A stretch of 64,000 nucleotides of DNA from Geothrix sp. 21YS21S-4 (lineage in GTDB: Bacteria; Acidobacteriota; Holophagae; Holophagales; Holophagaceae): assembly GCF_030845995.1 (NCBI RefSeq), contig NZ_CP132719.1, positions 2,542,001 through 2,606,000 on the forward strand. Reading direction: 5' to 3'. The position numbers and the translations under genes are program-made. This document shows positions 29,161 through 36,438 of this stretch, piece by piece (within the stretch, counting starts at the first letter, position 1; each line of letters starts with the position of its first letter). The notes under the pieces were generated by a model. It had not been told where the DNA came from and did no database searches. It saw only the letters and a list, made by a program, of their open reading frames with translations.

Positions 29161-31335
29161 ATGCGCCTTCCGGCCCTCGCCCTCTTGTGCCTTCCCGCCC
29201 TAGCCGCCCAGCCGAACCCACCTCACGTGGCGATCCCCCGGCTGGCGCAGGCGCCTTCCATGGCCTGGGACGCGGACCTCTCGACCTGGGGCGAGGCGCG
29301 GGTGATCACCGAATTCGGGATGATGATGCCCGACGACAAGGGCAGGAACCGCTGGCCCACCACCGTCCACGTGGGCTGGGGGCCGGATGCCCTCTACGTC
29401 GCGGTGGAAGCGGGCGATCCCGAGCCGTCGAAGATCCACGCCGCCCGCCACATGCGGGACACCAACCAGGGCGACTTCGACTTCGTGGGCGTGGACCTGG
29501 ATCCCTCCGGCAAGGGCCAGAGCATCCTCCGGTTCTTCGTGACCCCGCTCGGGGGGCAGATCGACGAGATCGCCACGGACACTACCGGCGAGAACGCCTC
29601 CTACGACTGCCTGTGGGATTCCACCGGCGTCCGCACGGCGGACGGCTACGTGGTCAAGATCCGCATCCCCTATAGCAGCCTCCGCCGGATGCCGGGGGAC
29701 TGGGCCATGCGCTTCCTCCGGATCATCCCGCGGGAGCGCCGCTACGGCATCGCCTGGCCGGCCATGAGCAAGGACGTGCAGTGCGACATCTGCCAGATGG
29801 CCCGCGTCTCCGGCGCGCCCGTGGACAAGCCGGGCTCGCCCCTCCTGCTCCTGCCCATCGCCACCTTCAGCCGGACCCAGTCCCTGGAGAAGGATCCGAG
29901 CGCCTCGCCCCAGTCCCGGGCCCGGCTCGGACTCGACGTGCGCTACGCCACCACCGCCCTCACCTTCGAGGGCACCTACCGGCCCGACTTCGCCACGGCG
30001 GACGCCGATGTGGATCCGCTCCAGATCAACAGCCGCTTCAGGGTGCTCTACCCGGAGCGGCGGCCCTTCTTCCTCGAAGGGATGGACCTGCTGTCGCCGC
30101 TGTCGGCCCAGCGCCAGTTCTTCAGCCGCTCCATCCAGAGCCCGCTGTACGGCCTCAAGGCCTCCGGCCAGGGTTCCTTCGCCACCTGGACCGTGCTCCA
30201 TGCCCGGGACCAGGACGGGGGCCTGCTCCTGGGCGCCAATGGCGCCGCGGGCACCGAGGGCCTGGCCACCCGCGACACCGCCGCCGCCCTTCGCCTCCAA
30301 CTGGACCCGCGGGGGTCGGGCCTGTCCTTCCTGGGAACGGACAAACAGCTGGTGGGCGCCGGGGACGACCTCGGCGGCCGGAGCGGCGGCATCTACCTCG
30401 ACCAGTACCTGGGCTCCCAATTCCACTTCATCGGAAGCGCCGTGGGCACCACCTCCCACCTGCCCCAGGAGGACGGGACGGTGCGGTCCCAGCGCGGCAG
30501 CTCCACCTCCGCGGAACTGGACTGGACCACCCGCAACTGGGTCGCCTGGGCCGTCAGCCAGACCACCAGCCCCGATCTGATGCTGCTGTCGGGCTTCATC
30601 GACCTCCAGGGCTACCGCCGGGACATCGCCGCCTTCGGATGGCGCGACAACTGGAACACCGGCGGCCTCTCCTCCGCCAACGCCACCCTCCGCTGGAGCC
30701 GCCTCACGTGGTGGAACGGTGATCCCATGGAGCGGGTGGTCGGCCTCGACACTTGGCTGGAGACCGCGGGCCGCCTGAGCTTCTTCTTCAACTGGGACGC
30801 CGCGGGCCGCGTGTGGGGGGAGGACCGAGTCCGCTCCGTGGCTTCCCGCGCCCTCACGGTGGGCGGCAACTGGCGGCGCTACGCCCAGGCCCGCTTCGGG
30901 TGGAACGCCAGCCGAGGCCGGACGCTGGATCTGGAGTCGGGCGATCCGGCCAAGCTGAATTCCGCCCAGCTCTTCTTCTACGGCACCGTGGGGAGCGTCT
31001 CCTACAACCTGTCGGCCCTGCAATCCGTCCTGGACCGGGAGGAGGACAGCCGGCGCCTCATCCGCGCCCGGGAACTCACCGCCACGGGCAGTTGGCAGCT
31101 TCCCGCCTTCTTCTACGTGAAGACCCAGGCCTTCGCCGTGCGCTACGACGGCGCCCACGGCGAGGGCGTGGACAAGTTCCTGAAGACCTTCGTCGGCTGG
31201 CAGCCCAACGCCTTCACCAACGCCTACCTCGGCTGGTCCGGCCAGCGCCGCCGCGACCCCGCGGCCCTCCTCGCCTCCGAGCGGATGGTAGAGCGCGGCC
31301 TCTTCGCCAAGCTGGCCTACGCCATGCAGTTCTGA
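29161..31335 (+). CDS. DUF5916 outer-membrane protein with family-9-like carbohydrate-binding domain
   Basis: A 724-residue secreted protein with a signal peptide ending near LAAQ. Residues about 35-210 look like a carbohydrate-binding module of family 9 (WDADLSTWGEARVITEF, then GDFDFVGVDLDPSGKGQ), followed by the DUF5916 beta-rich region with FATADADVDPLQINSRFR and ERRPFFLEGMDL. The chain ends AYAMQF, where a terminal aromatic residue is the sorting signal of outer-membrane barrels. Function is unknown. The terminal codons are duplicated about 160 bp downstream. Confidence 0.87.
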   Translation: MRLPALALLCLPALAAQPNPPHVAIPRLAQAPSMAWDADLSTWGEARVITEFGMMMPDDKGRNRWPTTVHVGWGPDALYVAVEAGDPEPSKIHAARHMRDTNQGDFDFVGVDLDPSGKGQSILRFFVTPLGGQIDEIATDTTGENASYDCLWDSTGVRTADGYVVKIRIPYSSLRRMPGDWAMRFLRIIPRERRYGIAWPAMSKDVQCDICQMARVSGAPVDKPGSPLLLLPIATFSRTQSLEKDPSASPQSRARLGLDVRYATTALTFEGTYRPDFATADADVDPLQINSRFRVLYPERRPFFLEGMDLLSPLSAQRQFFSRSIQSPLYGLKASGQGSFATWTVLHARDQDGGLLLGANGAAGTEGLATRDTAAALRLQLDPRGSGLSFLGTDKQLVGAGDDLGGRSGGIYLDQYLGSQFHFIGSAVGTTSHLPQEDGTVRSQRGSSTSAELDWTTRNWVAWAVSQTTSPDLMLLSGFIDLQGYRRDIAAFGWRDNWNTGGLSSANATLRWSRLTWWNGDPMERVVGLDTWLETAGRLSFFFNWDAAGRVWGEDRVRSVASRALTVGGNWRRYAQARFGWNASRGRTLDLESGDPAKLNSAQLFFYGTVGSVSYNLSALQSVLDREEDSRRLIRARELTATGSWQLPAFFYVKTQAFAVRYDGAHGEGVDKFLKTFVGWQPNAFTNAYLGWSGQRRRDPAALLASERMVERGLFAKLAYAMQF

Positions 31336-31359
31336 GGCGCGGTCGGGTTCGGGACGCTC

Positions 31360-31466
31360 AAAGAAAGAAACGCGGAGGAAAACGGAAGAGGGGAGGAGAG
31401 CGGAGAAGAACAGTGAATCCCTCCGCTTTCCTCCGCCGCTCCGCGCTCCTCCGCTTTCAAAACGCT
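31360..31466. repeat. long-hairpin repeat, family C
   Basis: The left arm (31360-31406) is built of purine-rich near-repeats such as GCGGAGGA and GGAGAGCGGAG. The right arm (31420-31466) is its imperfect complement. They enclose a loop of about 13 nt, which would make a stem of about 45 bp with mismatches. It lies just after the DUF5916 stop. Confidence 0.7.
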
Positions 31467-31491
31467 TTCCGAGAAACGCCACAGCCCCGAA

Positions 31492-31515
31492 CGGGCCTAC
31501 GCGATTCAGTTCTGA
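31492..31515 (+). pseudogene. duplicated 3' tail of the DUF5916 gene
   Basis: This short stretch reads GCCTACGCGATTCAGTTCTGA near its end and encodes AYAIQF and a stop. The real gene ends GCCTACGCCATGCAGTTCTGA (AYAMQF). The match covers the outer-membrane sorting signal. It lies between hairpin C and repeat A1, so the gene end occurs twice on either side of hairpin C. Confidence 0.6.
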
Positions 31516-31650
31516 TGTCGCTTTACATTCAAAGATAAGGAGCACCGCCCAGACGCCAAAGAAGACAAAAAAAGCTCCTTTTGCTTTTCTTGGCGCCCTT
31601 GCCGTCTTGGCAGTGGAAAGAGCCTGGGGTCTTGCTCTCGCATTCCTTTC
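31513..31650. repeat. repeat A copy 1 (diverged)
   Basis: It starts TGATGTCGCTTTACATTCAAAG and continues into AGCACCGCCCAGACGCC, then CTTTTCTTGGCGCCC and GTCTTGGCAGTG, the same order of blocks as copies A2-A4 with more mismatches. The first TGA is the stop of the gene-tail relic before it. Confidence 0.65.
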
Positions 31651-31689
31651 CCCCGAAAGGCCGCGTCCATGGACCGCTACACTGGTCCG

Positions 31690-32358
31690 ATGCTCGAACT
31701 CCGCGCCATCACCCGCGCCTACGAACTGGGCGGCGAGCGCGCCGGCGTGTTCGGCGTGTCGCTGGGCGTGCCCAAGGGCTGCCTGGCGGTGCTCGCGGGC
31801 CCCAGCGGCAGCGGGAAGACCACCCTCCTCCAGATCGCCGGGCTCCTGGACGCGCCGGACGAGGGGACGGTCCTGCTGGATGGACAGGAGATGTCCAGTC
31901 TTTCCGAGCGGGAGCGCTGCCGGCTCCGGCTGCGCCGCCTCGGCTTCGTGTTCCAGGCATTCAACCTGGTGCCCGTTCTCTCCGCGCTGGAGAACGTGAT
32001 GCTCCCCCTCCAGCTCCAGGGCGTCGCCGATGACGAGGCGCGCGAGCGGGCGGAAGGGGCCCTGGCCCGCGTGGGCCTCGCCGACCGCTGCCACCACCGC
32101 CCCGGCCAGCTCAGCGGCGGCCAGCAGCAGCGCGCCGCCATCGCCCGGGCCCTCGTTCCCAATCCCCTCCTGGTGCTGGCCGACGAGCCCACCGCCAACC
32201 TGGACCACGCCCACGGCGGCCCCCTCATGGACCTGATGGCCGACCTCGCCGCGGAGCGCGGCACCTCGTTCCTCGTGGCCAGCCACGACCCCGCCGTCAT
32301 CGCCCGCGCCCACCGCGTCTTCCGCCTCGCCGACGGCCGGCTGGTGGAGGAACCATGA
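31690..32358 (+). CDS. ABC transporter ATP-binding protein, LolD/MacB-ATPase type
   Basis: A 222-residue ATPase with Walker A GPSGSGKTT near residue 38, the LolD/FtsE-like segment FVFQAFNLVPVLSALENV, the signature LSGGQQQRAAIARAL, Walker B LVLADEPTANLD and the switch His in ASHD. I chose ATG 31690. The permease that follows is 175 bp downstream, separated by a hairpin repeat. The pair probably handles lipoproteins or a related export task at the inner membrane. Walker B is followed by DHAHGG, where most members have SxTG, so the D-loop region is unusual. Confidence 0.9.
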   Translation: MLELRAITRAYELGGERAGVFGVSLGVPKGCLAVLAGPSGSGKTTLLQIAGLLDAPDEGTVLLDGQEMSSLSERERCRLRLRRLGFVFQAFNLVPVLSALENVMLPLQLQGVADDEARERAEGALARVGLADRCHHRPGQLSGGQQQRAAIARALVPNPLLVLADEPTANLDHAHGGPLMDLMADLAAERGTSFLVASHDPAVIARAHRVFRLADGRLVEEP

Positions 32359-32514
32359 AAAAGGCCCTGGAACCGCGAAAGGCGCGAATGGGCGCGAAAG
32401 AAGGAATGACGGTGGTCTTCTCGGCCAGCTGCTCCAGTCCGAACGGAACCGGGAAATCAGAGACGCCGGTCCTTCTTTCGCGGGCCCGCAGGGCCTTTCG
32501 CGCTTTTCGCGGTT
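32358..32514. repeat. long-hairpin repeat, family B copy 1
   Basis: The left arm (about 32370-32405) contains AACCGCGAAAGGCGCGAA; the right arm (about 32470-32514) contains TTTCGCGCTTTTCGCGGTT. The loop between them is about 65 nt. It lies between the ATPase and permease genes of one transporter. Some of the arm is built of CGCGAAAG near-repeats. Confidence 0.75.
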
Positions 32515-32533
32515 GCTTCTCAGGAAAGCCCCG

Positions 32534-33778
32534 ATGATCCTCGCCCGCCTCGCCCTCCGGAACCTGCTGCGCCAGCGGCGGCGGACGGCGCTCACCCTCA
32601 TGGTCGTCGTGGCGGGTTTCGTGGCGCTGAGCCTCGCCGGGGGCTTCATGGCGCAGACCTTCCAGGGGCTGGCCGACAGCGCCATCCGCGGCGGACTGGG
32701 CCACCTGCAGGTGATGCCGCCCGGAGAACTCGAGGGCGGCGAGGCCCAGAGCCTGGAGAAGGCCCTTCCCGACGGCGAGGCCCTAGCGGCGCGCCTTCGC
32801 GAGGATCCCGCCGTCGCCGAGGTGCTGCCCCGGATCCAGTTCATGGGGCTGCTTTCCAACGGACCCAAGAGCGTGGCGTTCCTGGGCACCGCCGTGGATC
32901 CCGTGCGTGAACCCCGCCACATGGCCTCCCTCGACGCCCTGAAGGACGGCGCCCAAGCTCCCGGCGGAGCGGGCTCCCGCTGGCTCTCCGCCGATCCCCG
33001 CGCCCGGGAGGCGATCCTGGGAACGGGCCTGGCTCGCAGCATGGGGGCCTCCGTGGGGAGCCTCCTGACGCTGATGTCCACCACCCGCGACGGCGCCCTC
33101 AACGCCGTGGACGTGGAGGTCGTGGGCCTCCAGGACCTGGGCCTGCGGGAACTGAACGAGCGCTTCCTGACCGTGGGCCTCGGCACCGCGGAACAACTGC
33201 TCGACGCCGGTCCGGCGCGGTCGCGGCTGTCCGTGATCCTCAAGCGGCCCGCGGATGCCGCCGCCGAGCGGACCCGCCTCCAGGCCCTGCTTCCGGAGGC
33301 GTCGGTGAAGCCGTGGTTCGAGCTAGCCTCCTTCTACCGGCAGGTGAAGCTGCTCTACTTCGCCATCTTCGGGTTCATGGGACTGGTGCTGTTCCTCGTC
33401 GTCCTGCTCGCCACGGCCAACACCTTGCTCATGTCCGTGATGGAGCGCGTGCGGGAGTTCGGCGTCCTGCGGGCCATAGGCCTTCAGCCTACGCACCTGC
33501 TGGGCCTGCTCCAGTGGGAAGGCGCCTTCCTGGGGTTGGGGGGCAGCTTTCTCGGACTGGCCGCAACCCTCCTGCTCCGCGCGGGCCTGAATGCGCTGCA
33601 TATCCAGATGCCCTCCCCGCCCGGCACCAGCCACGGGTACGAGCTGCACATCCACTTCGTCCCCGCCATCTACGCCGCCGTGGCCCTGGGCCTTCAGGCG
33701 ACCATCCAGATCAGCGCCCTGATCCCGGGCCTGAAGGCCGCCAAGCTCCGCATCGTGGAGGCGCTGAGGCACGTCTGA
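32534..33778 (+). CDS. ABC transporter permease, LolC/LolE type
   Basis: A 414-residue inner-membrane permease with helix 1 after NLLRQRRRTALTLMVVVAGF, a periplasmic domain of about 230 residues, and an FtsX region of three helices with LLMSVMERVREFGVLRAIGLQPTHL. The ATG at 32534 follows AGGAAAG with good spacing. The partner ATPase is just upstream. The last residues VEALRHV resemble the C-termini of the two MacB-like permeases in the window (VIDALRYE, VIDALRHE). Its TGA is the first triplet of repeat A2. Confidence 0.9.
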   Translation: MILARLALRNLLRQRRRTALTLMVVVAGFVALSLAGGFMAQTFQGLADSAIRGGLGHLQVMPPGELEGGEAQSLEKALPDGEALAARLREDPAVAEVLPRIQFMGLLSNGPKSVAFLGTAVDPVREPRHMASLDALKDGAQAPGGAGSRWLSADPRAREAILGTGLARSMGASVGSLLTLMSTTRDGALNAVDVEVVGLQDLGLRELNERFLTVGLGTAEQLLDAGPARSRLSVILKRPADAAAERTRLQALLPEASVKPWFELASFYRQVKLLYFAIFGFMGLVLFLVVLLATANTLLMSVMERVREFGVLRAIGLQPTHLLGLLQWEGAFLGLGGSFLGLAATLLLRAGLNALHIQMPSPPGTSHGYELHIHFVPAIYAAVALGLQATIQISALIPGLKAAKLRIVEALRHV

Positions 33779-33926
33779 TATCACTTTGCATTCAAAGAAT
33801 AAGGATCACCACCAAGACGCGAAGGGCACCAAGAACCACATCCCCAGTGGGCAGAGCTTTTCTTGGTGCCTTGGTGTCTTGGTGGTGAAAAGAAAAACCT
33901 TGGGTCTTGATCGCCTGTTGGTATGA
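33776..33926. repeat. repeat A copy 2
   Basis: It starts at the permease stop (TGATATCACTTTGCATTC) and ends near TTGGTATGA. The arms 33807-33834 and 33860-33887 pair over about 28 bp and are built of CACCAAGA-type units. Flanks and loop match copy A4 (loop core CATCCCCAGTGG). It fills most of the gap before pgpA. Confidence 0.85.
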
Positions 33927-33966
33927 GCCCTCGGAGGGACGACCGCGCGTGCCGTACCATGGCCTC

Positions 33967-34521
33967 ATGAAGCCGACCGCCGCCCGCGCTCCCCGTCTCG
34001 CCTGGTGGCTGGCCTCCGGCTTCGGCAGCGGCTACCTGAGACCCGCCCCCGGCACCTGGGGCAGCCTGGCCGGCCTGGTCGCGTGGCTGCTGCTCGTCGC
34101 GGGAGCGCGGAAGTTCCCCCAGGCGGCCTGGATCGTTCCGCTGGCCCCGGCCGCCCTCACCCTGGCGGCGGTATGGGCGTCGGAACTGGTCGTGCGCGAA
34201 ACGGGCCAGAAGGATCCCTCCTTCATCGTGGCCGACGAGTGGGCCGGGATCTGGATCGCCCTCACACCGCTGCTCTTCACCGTCACCATCCAGCCCCAGC
34301 CCTGGGGATTGTGGGCGGTGCGGCTGGTGGGGCCGTTCCTCCTGTTCCGGCTCTTCGACATCTGGAAGCCGGGTCCCGTGGATGCCGCCCAGCGCCTGCC
34401 CGGCGGGTGGGGCGTGGTCATGGACGACGTGGTGGCGGGCTTCCTCGCCGCGCTGCTCGTGTGGCCCCTGGACCAGTGGCTGGGGACCTGGTCCCTGACG
34501 CATTCCCTGCTGGGGCGCTAG
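33967..34521 (+). CDS. pgpA: phosphatidylglycerophosphatase A
   Basis: A 184-residue membrane enzyme that removes a phosphate from phosphatidylglycerol phosphate to make phosphatidylglycerol. The family pattern is visible: GSGYLRPAPGTWGSLAG at the N-terminus, FIVADEWAGIWIA with catalytic acids, and FDIWKPGPVDAAQRLPGGWGVVMDDVVAGF at the C-terminal third. Four helices are expected. I chose ATG 33967; a longer frame starts inside the repeat. It converges on the XPB gene with a gap of 6 nt. Confidence 0.93.
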   Translation: MKPTAARAPRLAWWLASGFGSGYLRPAPGTWGSLAGLVAWLLLVAGARKFPQAAWIVPLAPAALTLAAVWASELVVRETGQKDPSFIVADEWAGIWIALTPLLFTVTIQPQPWGLWAVRLVGPFLLFRLFDIWKPGPVDAAQRLPGGWGVVMDDVVAGFLAALLVWPLDQWLGTWSLTHSLLGR

Positions 34522-34527
34522 GCCGGA

Positions 34528-36273
34528 TCAGGCCCCGGTCTCTTCCAGCAGCTTCTTCCACACGGCGGGTTCGCTGAGGTGGCCGCTGTCGTCGAAGTGG
34601 CGGCTCTCGATCAGGTAGCGGTAGCCCTGCTCCGTGAGGAACAGCTGGCGGTTGCGGGCGAATTCCTGCTCGGTGGTGTCGCGGCTGATGAGGCTGTAGA
34701 AGTAGCTCACGTTGCGCTCGCCCTTGGGCCGCAGGATGCGCCCCAGGCGCTGGGCCTCCTCCTGCCGCGACCCGAAGGTCCCGCTCACCTGGATGGCCAC
34801 GGAGGCATCCGGCAGGTCGATGGCGAAATTGGCCACCTTGCTCACGATCAGGATCCGCAGGTCGCCCTCGCGGAACCGGCGGAACAGCACCTCGCGCTCC
34901 TTCTCCGGCGTCTGGCCCGTGAGGACCGGGGCGCCCAGGCGCTCGCCCAGGATGCGGAGCTGCTCCAGGTACTGGCCGATGATCAGGATGTTGTCCTTGG
35001 GATGCCCGGCGAGGAGTTCGTCCACCACGGTCAGCTTGAGGCTGTTTTCCGAGGCCAGGCGGAACCGCTGCCGCTGGTCGGCCACGGCGTAGCCCATCCG
35101 CTCGTCCGTGGGCAGGGGCACGCGGATCTCCAGGCAGTGGGCGGTGGCGATGAATCCGTCCTTCTCCAGCATCTTCCAGGGCACGTCCACGCGCTTGGGG
35201 CCGATGAGGCTGAAGACGTCCTCCTCCTTGCCGTCCTCGCGCACCAGCGTGGCCGTGAGGCCCAGGCGCCGCTTGGCCTGGAGTTCGGCGACGGCTCGGA
35301 AGACCGGCGCCGGGAGCATGTGCACCTCGTCGTAGACCACGAGGCCCCAGTTGGCCGCCTCGAACAGCTTGAAGTGCTCGAAGGGCCCCGACTTGCTCTT
35401 GCGGTAAGTGAGGATCTGATAGGTGGCGATGGTGACGGGCTTGATCTCCTTGACGTCGCCCATGTAGAGGCCCACCTGATCCTCGGTGAGCGTGGTCTTG
35501 TCCAGCAGCTCCTGCTTCCACTGCTTCACGGCGGTGCCGTTGGTGGTGAGCACCAGCGTGTGGGTCTGCAGCCGGCCCATGCAGCCGATGCCGATGACGG
35601 TCTTTCCCGCCCCGCAGGGCAGCACCAGGACGCCCGCGCCGCCCTCGGGCCCGCCGCCCGCGTGGAAGACGTCCACCGCAGCCTGCTGGTAAGGGCGCAG
35701 GCCGAAGGGCCGGCCGCTCTGCTTCAGGGTGGGCGCCAGGGCGAAGGGAAGCGGATCGCCGGGCTTGTAGCCGGCCATGTCCTGCACGGGATGGCCCAGG
35801 CGAATGAGCTGGAGCTTGGCTTCGCCCCGCATCCCGGTCTGGAGGTAGATGCCCTTCTCATCGGGATAGGGCTCGGCCAGAAGGCCCTGGAGCGACTTCT
35901 GGTTCTCCAGTTCCCAGAACAGCCCCCGGTCGTCCATCTCCAGCGCCAGGCGGTCCCCCTTGGCCACCAGGCGCAGCTTGCCGTAGCGGGTGCCGTGGTC
36001 CTCGATCTCCTGGAGCAGGTTCTGGGGCACGGGGTACTTGGACCACGTGTTCAGCGTCTCGATCATCTGCCCGCAGGCCACGCCCGAGGCGGACGCGTTC
36101 CACAGGCTCAGGGGGGTGATGCGGTAGGTGTGGATGTGCTCGGGGCTCTTCACCAGCTCCGCGAACCGCGCCAGCTCGTCCCGCACCTGCTCGAACGAGG
36201 GATGCGCCACCTCGAGCAGCAGCGTTCGATCGCTCTGCACGATCAGGGGATTGTCGGGGCGGAGGGCGATCAC
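34528..36273 (-). CDS. DNA repair helicase XPB (bacterial type)
   Basis: A 581-residue SF2 helicase. It has an N-terminal helicase-associated part with RTLLLEVAHPSFEQVRDELARF, a core with Walker A CGAGKT near residue 220 and the DEVH box near 315, TATLVREDGKEEDVFSLIGPK, and a C-terminal RecA fold ending in TTEQEFARNRQLFL. Such proteins act as 3'-5' helicases in nucleotide excision repair in archaea and some bacteria. The GTG at 36273 gives the family N-terminus. The proposed partner protein (39786) lies 3.5 kb away on the other strand. Confidence 0.92.
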   Translation of the reverse strand: MIALRPDNPLIVQSDRTLLLEVAHPSFEQVRDELARFAELVKSPEHIHTYRITPLSLWNASASGVACGQMIETLNTWSKYPVPQNLLQEIEDHGTRYGKLRLVAKGDRLALEMDDRGLFWELENQKSLQGLLAEPYPDEKGIYLQTGMRGEAKLQLIRLGHPVQDMAGYKPGDPLPFALAPTLKQSGRPFGLRPYQQAAVDVFHAGGGPEGGAGVLVLPCGAGKTVIGIGCMGRLQTHTLVLTTNGTAVKQWKQELLDKTTLTEDQVGLYMGDVKEIKPVTIATYQILTYRKSKSGPFEHFKLFEAANWGLVVYDEVHMLPAPVFRAVAELQAKRRLGLTATLVREDGKEEDVFSLIGPKRVDVPWKMLEKDGFIATAHCLEIRVPLPTDERMGYAVADQRQRFRLASENSLKLTVVDELLAGHPKDNILIIGQYLEQLRILGERLGAPVLTGQTPEKEREVLFRRFREGDLRILIVSKVANFAIDLPDASVAIQVSGTFGSRQEEAQRLGRILRPKGERNVSYFYSLISRDTTEQEFARNRQLFLTEQGYRYLIESRHFDDSGHLSEPAVWKKLLEETGA

Positions 36274-36438
36274 GGGAGGCTCAAACCTTTCAGCGTAGGG
36301 CGCCGAAGGAGGGGGGTCAATGCGGAGGGAATCCGCGGGAGAAGCATGTAAAGGAAATATCAGGAGCCCTCCAAAAGGCCTCAGGTGTAAGGTAAGCGTC
36401 CCCCATCGACCACTTGCTGGGTTCCCTCGGAGTCCGCC

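Larger units (their letters stand above)
31336..31689. repeat. gene-free region with hairpin C, a gene-tail relic and repeat A1
   Basis: This 354-bp gap holds a long hairpin of Arg-codon-like GCGGAGGA units (31360-31466), a copy of the DUF5916 gene tail (31492-31515) and a diverged copy of repeat A (from 31513). I see no gene. The ABC transporter that follows must be transcribed from within or from upstream. Confidence 0.75.

Noticed and set aside
31340-31690. Reading frames within the repeat region, some ending AYAIQF
   Set aside because: They are too short, have no ribosome-binding site and consist of repeat arms; I treat them as relics.
29200-33243. 1347-codon open frame on the minus strand
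   Set aside because: It is antisense to the DUF5916 gene, the ABC ATPase and part of the permease, all of which have clear families. It has no recognisable domains.
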